The notes below the pieces were generated by a model. That model was not told the origin of the DNA and made no database searches. It saw only the letters and a list, made by a program, of their open reading frames with translations. A program made the translations under genes and the position numbers. From assembly GCA_017938145.1 (NCBI GenBank), contig JAGBCB010000070.1, positions 1-49,960 of the forward strand: 49,960 bases of DNA, in the 5' to 3' direction. Positions within the stretch are counted from its first letter, which is position 1; each line of letters starts with the position of its first letter. This document shows positions 36,701 to 44,247 of the stretch, piece after piece. Origin of the DNA: Lachnospiraceae bacterium. Lineage in GTDB: Bacteria > Bacillota > Clostridia > Lachnospirales > Lachnospiraceae.

Positions 36701-38815
36701 GGTGCAGATACAACGGCAAAGATTGCCTTTGAAGCATTATCCAGCTGGGATTTTGCCAAGTTAAATAAGGCATTTGGTGGTGCCGGAATTGAAACTATCG
36801 GCGAAAACAAGTATTGCAGTGGTCTGGAATTAGTCGGCAGTGTTCAGGAAAATAAGACATACCTCCTGCTTGGCGGTGATGGTGCAGCAGTGAAGGTTCC
36901 GGTGAAGGCTGGACAGAAAGTAACTGTAAACTATTGCTATTGCGCTTCCTTTAATATCAATGGTGAAATTGCCGTAGATGAAAAGTCCGGAAGTACAAGC
37001 CAGATTGATACAGTTGTTTATACAGCGAAGGAAGATGGTTTTGTAACCATCAATGGTGTGGCAGGTACTAATGCAAACCAGACTTACTTTACAAGTATTG
37101 ATGTTACCACTCCTGTAGAGTATAAGGAAGTAATTACCGTAGGTGCAGATAAGGAATATCAGTCCATCAATGCTGCTCTGGATGCAGTAGAGATGATGGA
37201 AAGAACCGAGGATCAGAGAGTTACCATTGAAATTGATCCAGGCAACTACGAAGAAATGTTAGTCATTGATATGCCAAACATCACCTTAAAGAATGCAGCC
37301 GGTGAAAAGGCTAGTCTTGCAGTAACCAATAAGGGTGTGGATATTGATGAAAATGCGGTAAGAATTACTTCTTACTATGGTCATGGCTACAGCTACTACA
37401 GCATGGGCCCTGACTGTAAGTATGACGCAGAACTTCTGGAAGTAAATAAAGCAAATGGTTCTTACAGCTTTAAGAATCCAGGTTCCGGTTCTACTTCCGG
37501 TTCCTACTGGAATGCAACTGTGGTTGTTTATGCAGATGGTTTCCAGGCAGACGGCATTATTTTTGAAAATTCCTTCAATCAGTACATTTCCAAGAAGGAA
37601 GCAAATGATATTGTTGTCATGGAAAGCGGAAACAAGGGCGAAAGACCGACTACCGCTGGCGATACCTCTGTCCAGAACAGGGATTTTGTAGAAAGAGCAG
37701 GCGCTCTCTCCATCGCAAGTGGTACCCATATTTATTTCAACAACTGTAAGTTTATCGGCAGACAGGATACCTTATACGGACAGTCCGGTTCTGTAGTGGC
37801 ATTTAATGAATGTGATATTTTAGGTGCAGTTGACTATATCTACGGTGGTATGACCGCAGTATTCAGTGACTGTAACCTGATGATGAATACCAGTGAAAAG
37901 AGCTCTGACGCAGCTTACCTTACTGCGGCACAGCAGGCAGGCGGCAGAGGATTCCTCTTCTGGAACTGTAATGTAACATCCACAACTCCGGGTGTTGACA
38001 CTGCTTCTGAGTATACTTCCAAGCCGGGTTACTTCGGCAGACCATGGCAGGGTACTACCAGTGAAGCCGTATTTGTGAACACAACCGTTCAGATGTCCGA
38101 TGCTTACTGGGGCGGCACTTCCTTAATCAGCCCAATCGGCTGGATGGACAGCCTTGGCGGTCCTTCTTCCGGTATGTATGAGTATGGTACAGTGGAAGCT
38201 TCCGGTGAGAATAACAGCGCAGCAAGAGCAGAGTGGTCCACAAGCCTGACAGAACTTGTTCTGAACGATGGCACAGATATCTCCACAAGAGAAAAGGCAT
38301 TTACTGCATTCCTTGGTGACTGGATGCCATTTGACCTGACAAAGGCAGAAAAGAAGCATGAAGTGATTGTTCCTGTCAAGGAAGAAGTAACCGTGGAAGA
38401 TGTGGTAGTTGACCTGACAGCCGGCTTAACCGGTGGTGTAAACTACGATGGTATCTCTGTATTGGAAGATATGGCTTCCAAAGGCGCAGATAGTGCACAG
38501 GAAATCGAAGGTGTTGCTTATGCCAATGCTATCGCAGGCAGCAACAATGCAAGTCCTAAGGGAGGTGCGGTTCCTACAGAAGGTGCAGCAGTAAAGGTTA
38601 CTCCGGCAGCATCTGGAAAATTTACAATTGTCTTAAAGCTGAACAGCGGTAAGCAGGCTTACTTTGTAGATGGGGATGCGAATGTAATTGATTACATTGA
38701 AGCAGCAGAAACAGTGTACCTGACGAAGACGTATGAAGTGGAAGAGGGCAAGACTTACTACTTCTATGGTCAGGGAACAAAGCCATACATTTATTTCCTT
38801 GGTTTAGACTACTAA
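33788..38815 (+). CDS. Giant secreted pectin methylesterase (CE8) with LysM domain and N-terminal beta-domain repeats
   Basis: 1675 residues with a Sec signal peptide (about 1-35, ending VFADD). Residues about 50-320 hold two close copies of a beta-rich module (YDFxDGSIxPTDTDGKSDVT ... DNTAYVPSITV), with a more distant third to about 480, probably carbohydrate-binding. A different beta module follows (about 490-680). A LysM domain (about 750-797: YEVVPGDMLKDIAKRF, then IENPDIIRIGQKLQLP) should hold the enzyme to peptidoglycan. The CE8 pectinesterase domain spans about 1113-1525: FIGRQDTLYG, ILGAVDYIYGG with catalytic Asp, and YFGRPW with the substrate-binding Arg. A C-terminal beta domain completes it. 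It removes methyl groups from pectin, preparing it for the lyase encoded next. Confidence 0.93.
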   Translation: MIRNGKKWKKTLAGVAVAGMVLSPVSNAGIQIVFADDLLISANPTVDGSVVYDFKDGSIVPTDTDGKSDVTSADGKLTVKVGTQNAYQYNGAQHGVAFKAGNSVEIKVDGAVTVTVGDCQYSNATELTMVNAEGTWSQTVATGAGCQHNDGSAMVFHYEGGATTLILNFDNTAYVPSITVTPNKDVVTYDFRDGSIIPTDTDGKSDVTFGNMTVKVGTQNAYQYNGAQHGVAFKAGNSIEFKVDGPSVIEVGDCQYSNAKELTMTSADGSWTQTVPGAMGCQHNDGSVMVFKYDGEATTLTLNFDNTAYVPSITVKKLVADVPDENGVPKDSVFMYNFPAGDVLVSTEHTADNQLNGTATSKDGFLSVVSAGSAYFHDMDHGLAVTNGDKIEVKVAGDAVITLLTCQYGGGDGSWVASTTKGEIVSETKQPAILEEYDGQPVVFKYEGVATTLTFTLKANDGEFYLHGVNVANLPEKTETPAMVGNGKIDVWDFGGEQLDPSRYNNMLTADMINSWYDDSIAEGTSGNTLKSFATEDVMFNSSGKTNNRLRTTNTAVTRYDDKNKVYTAADGTQTTLNGFVYSNSASTSRVWVGVKLYEGDILTAYTSSNGGMATVTVETPSGKLIEVPSDGSQGAAMNKIYAAETGIYRLYCLDEKLVVCRLEREHTAPVLVSGKIEKPETLGDYTLIYTNNKTGEAVEVKPEADGSYEVWLRNTYDYTVSLGNANGYVVTSDAVVEINVPGAGLVAGGVYEVVPGDMLKDIAKRFSSSIWELAKLNAIENPDIIRIGQKLQLPGAETSSDTAASTVDVTVEAVDLVSMTGKITGLGEDVADLKLSFVNEDMIYVPELTIEGDTITAQLERGVTYDIVAENVNDYYLSEAATISLSEDKEQNIVFAAKPVYEVALETTGIEPDVWANAAVTFTNINEAGYSYTFTPAAEKVALRDGQYKVTVSGVGSDVAQKMTADVKVNGADTTAKIAFEALSSWDFAKLNKAFGGAGIETIGENKYCSGLELVGSVQENKTYLLLGGDGAAVKVPVKAGQKVTVNYCYCASFNINGEIAVDEKSGSTSQIDTVVYTAKEDGFVTINGVAGTNANQTYFTSIDVTTPVEYKEVITVGADKEYQSINAALDAVEMMERTEDQRVTIEIDPGNYEEMLVIDMPNITLKNAAGEKASLAVTNKGVDIDENAVRITSYYGHGYSYYSMGPDCKYDAELLEVNKANGSYSFKNPGSGSTSGSYWNATVVVYADGFQADGIIFENSFNQYISKKEANDIVVMESGNKGERPTTAGDTSVQNRDFVERAGALSIASGTHIYFNNCKFIGRQDTLYGQSGSVVAFNECDILGAVDYIYGGMTAVFSDCNLMMNTSEKSSDAAYLTAAQQAGGRGFLFWNCNVTSTTPGVDTASEYTSKPGYFGRPWQGTTSEAVFVNTTVQMSDAYWGGTSLISPIGWMDSLGGPSSGMYEYGTVEASGENNSAARAEWSTSLTELVLNDGTDISTREKAFTAFLGDWMPFDLTKAEKKHEVIVPVKEEVTVEDVVVDLTAGLTGGVNYDGISVLEDMASKGADSAQEIEGVAYANAIAGSNNASPKGGAVPTEGAAVKVTPAASGKFTIVLKLNSGKQAYFVDGDANVIDYIEAAETVYLTKTYEVEEGKTYYFYGQGTKPYIYFLGLDY
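33941..34734 (+). repeat. Two tandem copies of a beta-module coding segment (about 410 bp)
   Basis: Segments starting 33941 and 34353 are closely similar at the DNA level, sharing long identical stretches such as GACAGATACGGATGGCAAGA. They are therefore recent or gene-converted internal duplications within the esterase gene. Confidence 0.88.
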
Positions 38816-38829
38816 CAGTAAAATAGGAG

Positions 38830-38865
38830 GCAGAAAGAAAGTAACGTTTCTTACTTTCTTTCTGC
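38830..38865 (+). terminator. Terminator after the pectin methylesterase gene
   Basis: GCAGAAAGAAAGTAA (38830-38844) is perfectly complementary to TTACTTTCTTTCTGC (38851-38865) around a 6-nt loop, followed by a moderately T-rich tail. Confidence 0.8.
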
Positions 38866-38938
38866 TGTCCCTGTTTTAACTGCCATAAGCAGAACGGGAT
38901 ATAAAGGGAAGAGTTTTCCGGATAGGGGAAATATTTAA

Positions 38939-39036
38939 AAATCAGTGGAGGGCAAAAATGCAGATGATTTTTAAGTATTTCTCTTGGGCGGAAGCCTGAG
39001 TGAGGGAAATCCCAAGGGATTTTCGCACTTCTGATT
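38939..39036 (+). promoter_or_regulatory. Structured leader of the pectate lyase gene
   Basis: AATCAG near 38940 can pair with CTGATT near 39031, enclosing a domain of about 95 nt. Inside it, GAAATCCC pairs with GGGATTTTC around 39005-39024. The sequence AGGGCAAA near 38949 recalls c-di-GMP-I aptamers but the rest of that motif is absent. The ribosome site GGGAGG follows the structure directly, so it could gate translation. Confidence 0.4.
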
Positions 39037-39057
39037 AAAAAAAGGGAGGAAAAAAAG

Positions 39058-42000
39058 ATGACACAGTTAAAAAAGCGTCTGACCAGCATAGCAATGGTAC
39101 TTCTTATGGTAATCAGCATGCTGCCAATGGGTGGAACAGTAATCCGGGCAATGGCAGACGAAACAACAAAGGTGTTTGATGCGACAACCCTGGATGGCAC
39201 TGGTGTGGCAGACAAGGATGCAATCGCAGAAGGAACAACCTATGCCGATGGATTTTTTAAAGTAGTCGGTACGGTAACCCAGAGAACAAAGGATGACGGA
39301 ACAATTAAATCCGTAGAAGTGGCAAAGGCAGCCAAAGGCGCCATTCAGTTCACTACCTTTGGAATTTCTGATGTAGTAATTGAAATGAGCAGTACCGGAG
39401 GTTCCAATACATCCGTAGTGGCACTGGTAAATACAGCAGATGGCAGTGCGGTGGCAGAGGATACCGGTATTACTTTAGTGACTGGCACAGACAGAACCAC
39501 ATTAAAGTATACCAGTCTTCCTGCAGGTACTTACCAGGTAGTAACACCGGAAAGTGAAGAGTACGGAAGAAATGCCAGACTGTATACCATTACAGTAAAG
39601 GAACTTCCGGTTGCGGCAGCCGCAGCAGAAACCGTGGAATATGTATTTGATGCAACCACGCTGGATGTTGTGGCAGATAAGCATGTGTATGAAGAAGGAA
39701 CCGTATTTGCAGATTACTTTAAGGTAATCGGCGAAGTGACCCAGAGAACAAATGGCGATGGAACCGCAGTTAAGTCTGTGGAAGTAAAGAAGGCAGCACA
39801 GGGTTCCCTGACATTCACGGTAACCGGAACAGCGGATGTTACCCTGAATATGGGAAGTACCGGAGGTTCCAATACTTCTGCAGTGGCACTGGTAGATGCT
39901 GCTGGTAATGTAATTGCCAACAACGAAGGAATTTCTTTGGTAGAAACGACAGCACAGACTACCATGACCTATACTGGTCTGGCTGCAGGTACTTACAGTG
40001 TAATTACACCGGACAATCCGGATTATGCAAGAAATGCAAGAGTATTCTCCATCAAGGTTGTAGAGACTACCGGTGGAGCAGCAACTACAGAGTATGTATT
40101 TGATCCTACGACATTTGCTGTAGTGGGTGACAAGGAAGCATACGAAGAGGGAACGGTATTTGCAGATTACTTCAAGGTAGTTGGTACCGTAACCCAGAGA
40201 ACCAACAGCGACGGTACAGCGGTTAAGTCTGTAGAAGTTGCCAAGGCAGTAAAGGGTGCCATTTCCTTTACGGTAAACGGAACAGCAGATGTTACACTGG
40301 AAATGGGAAGTACCGGAGGTTCCAATACTTCCGCAGTGGCATTACTGGATGAAAATGACAATGTAGTGGCAAATAATGAAGGTATCAGCCTGGTGGAAAC
40401 AACAGCAGCTACGGTGATGACCTATACCGGCCTTCCTGCAGGTACATACCGTGTTGTAACTCCGGACAACCCGGATTACGCAAGAAATGCAAGAGTGTTC
40501 AAAATTGTTGTAGTACAGACCTCCAGTGGGGAACGTCCTGCCCGTGCGGCATGGGATTCCGTGGCTGCTCCTGAAATTACGAAGGCAGTAGCAGAGGGCG
40601 GTTCCATCAAAGTTTCCTACAAGATGGTAATCGGTTATGACGGTGCGGATAAGATTACTGTGGAAATGTTAGACGCAGCTGGCAATGTAGTTGCTTCTGA
40701 GTCCGCAGCTTCCGACGGTACAGAAGGTACGGTATCCTTCTCTCCGGAGGTGACCGGTGATTATACCTTTAGAATTACAGCAGTCAGAGCAGAGGAAGCT
40801 GACAAGGTGGCAACTTCTGCGGCAACAGCATTTGTGCTTCCATTAAAGACTCCTGCCTGCACCAGCGCAACCAGCGAAGGTAATGGTAAGGTTTCCGTAG
40901 TATGGGCTCCGGTGGATGAAACAGAATCTTATCTGGTTTCCTACCATGAGGCAGGTTCTGATGCCATTGTACAGGCAGGCACCACTACAGAAACAGAGTT
41001 TGTAGTGGAAGGTCTTACTGTGGATACCGAGTATGTATTTATGGTACAGGCAGTCAGAGGCGAAGAAATTACTGAAGCTGGTACGATTGAAGGAAAGGCA
41101 ACCAAAGAAAAGCAGCGTGTATGGTCCTTTTCCGCATTTGGTTCCAGTACCAATACAAAGGACAACTGGTATGAAGGCAATGCCAATGATGGTACAGTAA
41201 CCGTAGCGTCCTTAAATGGCAAGGGTAAAATTGTTCCAAATTCCACGGATGGTATTGCGTTCTATTATACAACCATTGACCCGGAAACCGAAAACTTTAA
41301 GTTAAGTGCAACCATTCATGTAGATGAGTGGACGATTTCCAATGGTCAGGACGGTTTTGGTATGATGGTAGCCGATGCGGTTGGCGAACATGGTGATTCC
41401 GGTACATTCTGGAACAACTATTTCTCCGCAGTGGTTTCCAAGGTGGAATACTGGTATGATCCGGAAACAGATTCCCTGGTAACCCATGGTACAGGTACCG
41501 GCAACAAGATTTCCATGAAGCTTGGTGTTGGTTCCCAGCAGAAGATTGGTGTTACTGCGGCAAATATTGCAGATGGCACAATCTCTACCAATATCAATGA
41601 ATTATTTGATGCAAGAACAACCACTTTTGAAACCAGCCAGAAGTTAATGCCGGGTACAAATACCTTCAATATTGTTGGTAATGCAACCAATAATCCAGAA
41701 GGAACTCTTCCGGAAAAGGCATTACTGACCGAGTTTGATTTTACGATTGAAAGAAATAATACCGGTTACTTCATTTCTTATGATGATCCTAAGACTGGTG
41801 AAACCGTAACCCACAAGTATTATGATATCGAAAGAACTGCATTAACCCAGATTGATCCTGAGAATATTTATGTAGGTTTCTATGCATCCAGAAATGCAAA
41901 GATTACGGTAACAAATATTTCTCTTACCACTTCTGACCCTGCAACGGATGCTCCGGCAGAAGGCAGAGAATTATCTTACGTTCCTGTAGTTTGTGATGTT

Positions 42001-43734
42001 ATTTCTGCATCTGCTACTGGTAACGAGGATTATAAGCTGACCATTTACACAAATGCAGAGGGTACTCTGACAGTAAAGGATGGTTCCGGCAATGTAATCG
42101 CTGAAAATCTTGCGACAAATGCAGATGATTATACTTATATTGACACAAAGTTAGCAGTAGGCCAGACAATTTTCAAGATTAACTTCGTTCCAAACGCAGA
42201 CTTCAAGTTTGGCGAGTACGAGGTTCTTGCAAGTTATGATCCGGTTGATGTAACGTTAAGTGTCATGAGAAGAACCTTTGACGGTGATATCATTTATGTT
42301 GCTCCGGAGGTTGATCCTTCCTCTACTGGTAAGGGTACAAAGGAAAGCCCAACAGATATCAATACCGCAGTGAAGTATGTACGCCCAGGTCAGGTGATTT
42401 TACTGGAAGGCGGAAGATACTGGGAGTTCTTAAAGACCATTACGGTAGAGCGCGGCAATGATGGTACAGCAGAACAGCCAATTTATTTAATGGCAGACCC
42501 AGAGGCAACAGAACGTCCGGTTCTTGACTTTGAGTACAACGAAGGCAAGGGTATTACTATTGCTGGTAACTACTGGATTTTGGATGGTTTTGACATTACG
42601 AATACAGCAGACGGCCAGAAGGGTCTTGTAATTGCCGGAAGCAACTGTGTTGTTCAGAATATTAATGCATACAACAACGGTAATACCGGTATTCAGATCA
42701 GCCGTTATAAGTCTACCGACTACTGGGAAGACTGGCCGGCAAACAACCTGATTCTCAACTGTACTTCCTGCAATAATGCAGACCACGGTTATGAAGATGC
42801 GGATGGTTTTGCGGCAAAACTGACCGTAGCGGACGGCAACGTATTTGACGGCTGTGTAGCATATAATAATGCCGATGACGGCTGGGATTTATTTGCCAAG
42901 ATTGAAACAGGTTCTATCGGTGTAGTTACCATTAAGAATTCCATTGCATATGGCAATGGTTATCTGGTAGACGGAACCAATGCTGGTAATGGTAACGGCT
43001 TCAAACTTGGTGGTGACAGCATGGCTGGAGCGCATATTCTGGAAAACTGTGTGGCATTTAATAACAAGGCGAAGGGTATCGACAGTAACAGTGGTCCGGA
43101 TGTTCAGGTTCACAACTGTACTTCCTTCAATAACGGAAGCTACAATGTGGCACTGTACACAAACAATGCGGCAGACACAGCGTATGTGGTAGACGGTGTG
43201 ATTTCCTTCCGTACGGAAGTTATGGAACAGGCGGAGCAGCTGAAGTTAAAGGGTACACAGGATGAAACCAAGGTATATGGTGCCAATAATTACTTCTACA
43301 ATGCAGAAACACAGACTTCTGTAAACAATGCAGGTGAAGCAATGGATGCGTCCTGGTTTGTGACAACAGATACAACAACTGCATGGACAAGAAATGAAGA
43401 TGGTACCATCAATATGAATGGTCTGTTTGTATTATCCGATGCAGCACCAGAAAATACCGGTGCAGTCATTGGTGGTACAGCAAATACAGATTATAGTGGT
43501 ATTGTAAAGGAATTACAGGCAAAAGAAGCAGAAGCAAAGCCTACTGCAGCTCCGACGGCAGCGGCAGATAATAATGCTTCCGGAAACAATGCCTCTGGAA
43601 ATAATACTTCCGAACCAGCGTCCAGCACAACGAATGTTGGAATGATTGTCGTTATTGTAATTGCAGTAGTAGCAGTAGCAGGTGTTGCAGTTGCAGCAAT
43701 GATGGCGAAGAAGAAAAAGGGCGGGAATAAGTAA
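39058..43734 (+). CDS. Giant cell-surface pectate lyase, family PL9, with C-terminal membrane anchor
   Basis: 1558 residues with a signal peptide (about 1-34). Residues about 37-485 are three copies of a beta module (VFDATTLxVVADKxxYEEGT ... SVEV ... TGGSNTS), probably carbohydrate-binding. Two fibronectin type III-like modules (about 495-680) and a concanavalin-like domain (about 682-985, starting VWSFSAFG) follow. The PL9 right-handed beta-helix spans about 1074-1490: IIYVAPEV, GNYWILDGFDITNT, DGFAAKL, NADDGWDLF, and NGFKLGGD with a likely catalytic Lys. An Ala/Ser/Asn linker, one membrane helix (about 1526-1548) and a Lys-rich tail (AKKKKGGNK) anchor it. There is no LPxTG. It cleaves polygalacturonate by beta-elimination, downstream of the neighbouring esterase. 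Confidence 0.93.
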   Translation: MTQLKKRLTSIAMVLLMVISMLPMGGTVIRAMADETTKVFDATTLDGTGVADKDAIAEGTTYADGFFKVVGTVTQRTKDDGTIKSVEVAKAAKGAIQFTTFGISDVVIEMSSTGGSNTSVVALVNTADGSAVAEDTGITLVTGTDRTTLKYTSLPAGTYQVVTPESEEYGRNARLYTITVKELPVAAAAAETVEYVFDATTLDVVADKHVYEEGTVFADYFKVIGEVTQRTNGDGTAVKSVEVKKAAQGSLTFTVTGTADVTLNMGSTGGSNTSAVALVDAAGNVIANNEGISLVETTAQTTMTYTGLAAGTYSVITPDNPDYARNARVFSIKVVETTGGAATTEYVFDPTTFAVVGDKEAYEEGTVFADYFKVVGTVTQRTNSDGTAVKSVEVAKAVKGAISFTVNGTADVTLEMGSTGGSNTSAVALLDENDNVVANNEGISLVETTAATVMTYTGLPAGTYRVVTPDNPDYARNARVFKIVVVQTSSGERPARAAWDSVAAPEITKAVAEGGSIKVSYKMVIGYDGADKITVEMLDAAGNVVASESAASDGTEGTVSFSPEVTGDYTFRITAVRAEEADKVATSAATAFVLPLKTPACTSATSEGNGKVSVVWAPVDETESYLVSYHEAGSDAIVQAGTTTETEFVVEGLTVDTEYVFMVQAVRGEEITEAGTIEGKATKEKQRVWSFSAFGSSTNTKDNWYEGNANDGTVTVASLNGKGKIVPNSTDGIAFYYTTIDPETENFKLSATIHVDEWTISNGQDGFGMMVADAVGEHGDSGTFWNNYFSAVVSKVEYWYDPETDSLVTHGTGTGNKISMKLGVGSQQKIGVTAANIADGTISTNINELFDARTTTFETSQKLMPGTNTFNIVGNATNNPEGTLPEKALLTEFDFTIERNNTGYFISYDDPKTGETVTHKYYDIERTALTQIDPENIYVGFYASRNAKITVTNISLTTSDPATDAPAEGRELSYVPVVCDVISASATGNEDYKLTIYTNAEGTLTVKDGSGNVIAENLATNADDYTYIDTKLAVGQTIFKINFVPNADFKFGEYEVLASYDPVDVTLSVMRRTFDGDIIYVAPEVDPSSTGKGTKESPTDINTAVKYVRPGQVILLEGGRYWEFLKTITVERGNDGTAEQPIYLMADPEATERPVLDFEYNEGKGITIAGNYWILDGFDITNTADGQKGLVIAGSNCVVQNINAYNNGNTGIQISRYKSTDYWEDWPANNLILNCTSCNNADHGYEDADGFAAKLTVADGNVFDGCVAYNNADDGWDLFAKIETGSIGVVTIKNSIAYGNGYLVDGTNAGNGNGFKLGGDSMAGAHILENCVAFNNKAKGIDSNSGPDVQVHNCTSFNNGSYNVALYTNNAADTAYVVDGVISFRTEVMEQAEQLKLKGTQDETKVYGANNYFYNAETQTSVNNAGEAMDASWFVTTDTTTAWTRNEDGTINMNGLFVLSDAAPENTGAVIGGTANTDYSGIVKELQAKEAEAKPTAAPTAAADNNASGNNASGNNTSEPASSTTNVGMIVVIVIAVVAVAGVAVAAMMAKKKKGGNK
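39169..40512 (+). repeat. Three tandem copies of a beta-module coding segment (about 450 bp each)
   Basis: The three modules start with FDATTLD, FDATTLD and FDPTTFA. They share VTQRTxxDGTxxKSVEV, STGGSNTS and YARNARVF-like segments, with copies 2 and 3 the most alike in DNA. This points to internal duplication. Confidence 0.9.
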
Positions 43735-43773
43735 AGGATCGTCTGATGGTAAAGCGTCAGTGAAGAATGGATG

Positions 43774-43822
43774 ATACACAGGTCTGGGTATAAGAGTAAT
43801 ACCTGGACCTGTGTATTCTTTA
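43774..43822 (+). terminator. Terminator after the pectate lyase gene
   Basis: ATACACAGGTC (43774-43784) pairs perfectly with GACCTGTGTAT (43806-43816), with further inner pairing, followed by a T-rich tail. Confidence 0.85.
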
Positions 43823-43866
43823 TTGTTTATACAGTAAAAATTATTCAAAAAATTTAAAAATTCCTG

Positions 43867-43895
43867 TTGACAAAAACATTTTTATGGTGTATTAT
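43867..43895 (+). promoter_or_regulatory. Promoter of tRNA-Gly
   Basis: TTGACA (43867-43872), 17-nt spacer, TATTAT (43890-43895); the tRNA begins about 45 bases downstream. Confidence 0.85.
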
Positions 43896-43939
43896 ATAAA
43901 TGTGCTTGAGAGACAGCACAGAAATTAAAAATTATTTAT

Positions 43940-44012
43940 GCGCGAGTGGCTCAGTTGGTGGAGCGCGACCTTGCCAAGGTCGAGGCCGCGGGTTCGAGTC
44001 CCGTCTCGCGCT
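43940..44012 (+). tRNA. tRNA-Gly (anticodon GCC), integration target of the island
   Basis: Acceptor GCGCGAG pairs with CTCGCGC, D arm GCTC with GAGC, anticodon stem CGACC with GGTCG around loop TTGCCAA (anticodon GCC), T loop TTCGAGT. Its last 20 bases are repeated at 49479-49498, marking it as the attachment gene. The gene is intact. Confidence 0.95.
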
Positions 44013-44014
44013 CT
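43993..44014 (+). other. Left attachment site (attL) in tRNA-Gly 3' end
   Basis: 22 bp (TTCGAGTCCCGTCTCGCGCT plus CT) are identical to 49479-49500. The site covers the T loop to acceptor end of tRNA-Gly, the usual core for tRNA-targeting tyrosine recombinases. Confidence 0.88.
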
Positions 44015-44024
44015 GAAAAAAATG

Positions 44025-44056
44025 AGAGTTGGTTGGAAAACCAACTCTTATTTTTT
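44025..44056 (+). terminator. tRNA-Gly terminator, duplicated at the far end of the island
   Basis: AGAGTTGGTT (44025-44034) pairs with AACCAACTCT (44039-44048), followed by TATTTTTT. An identical stem occurs at 49511-49534. Confidence 0.88.
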
Positions 44057-44211
44057 GTGAGCACGAGTGCTCACGAACCCATGCAAACATGCATGGGTTC
44101 TGAGTCGTCTACGTTCCACTTCGGTCCGTCCAGAACTGACATCCACTGGATGTCATGGACCGCTCCGCTCCGGTCCGCGCAAAGTTTGTGTGTCTACAAT
44201 TTTGTACCCAG
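44057..44211. repeat. Hairpin-array intergenic repeat, copy A
   Basis: Consecutive inverted repeats are packed into about 120 nt: GTGAGCAC/GTGCTCAC (44057-44074), GAACCCATGC/GCATGGGTTC (44075-44100), GACATCC/GGATGTC (44138-44154), GGACCG/CGGTCC (44157-44176). It is more GC-rich than the surroundings, and a related copy lies at 49538-49738. The remaining gap 44212-44247 leads to the integrase 3' end. Confidence 0.88.
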
Positions 44212-44220
44212 TTGTACCCA
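44202..44220. other. Paired TTGTACCCA direct repeats (possible integrase arm sites)
   Basis: TTGTACCCA occurs at 44202-44210 and 44212-44220, and again at 49401-49409 and 49729-49737. Short direct repeats flanking the core sites of tyrosine integrases often bind the integrase N-terminal domain. Confidence 0.45.
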
Positions 44221-44247
44221 CTGACGACAAGATTGACGACAGAGTAG

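Noticed and set aside
38945-39010. c-di-GMP-I riboswitch
   Set aside because: AGGGCAAA is present but the paired ACGCAAAGCC segment and tetraloop-receptor are not.
44057-44211. Insertion sequence or transposase remnant at the island ends
   Set aside because: No transposase coding pattern and no target-site duplication; the sequence is a series of hairpins shared by both ends.
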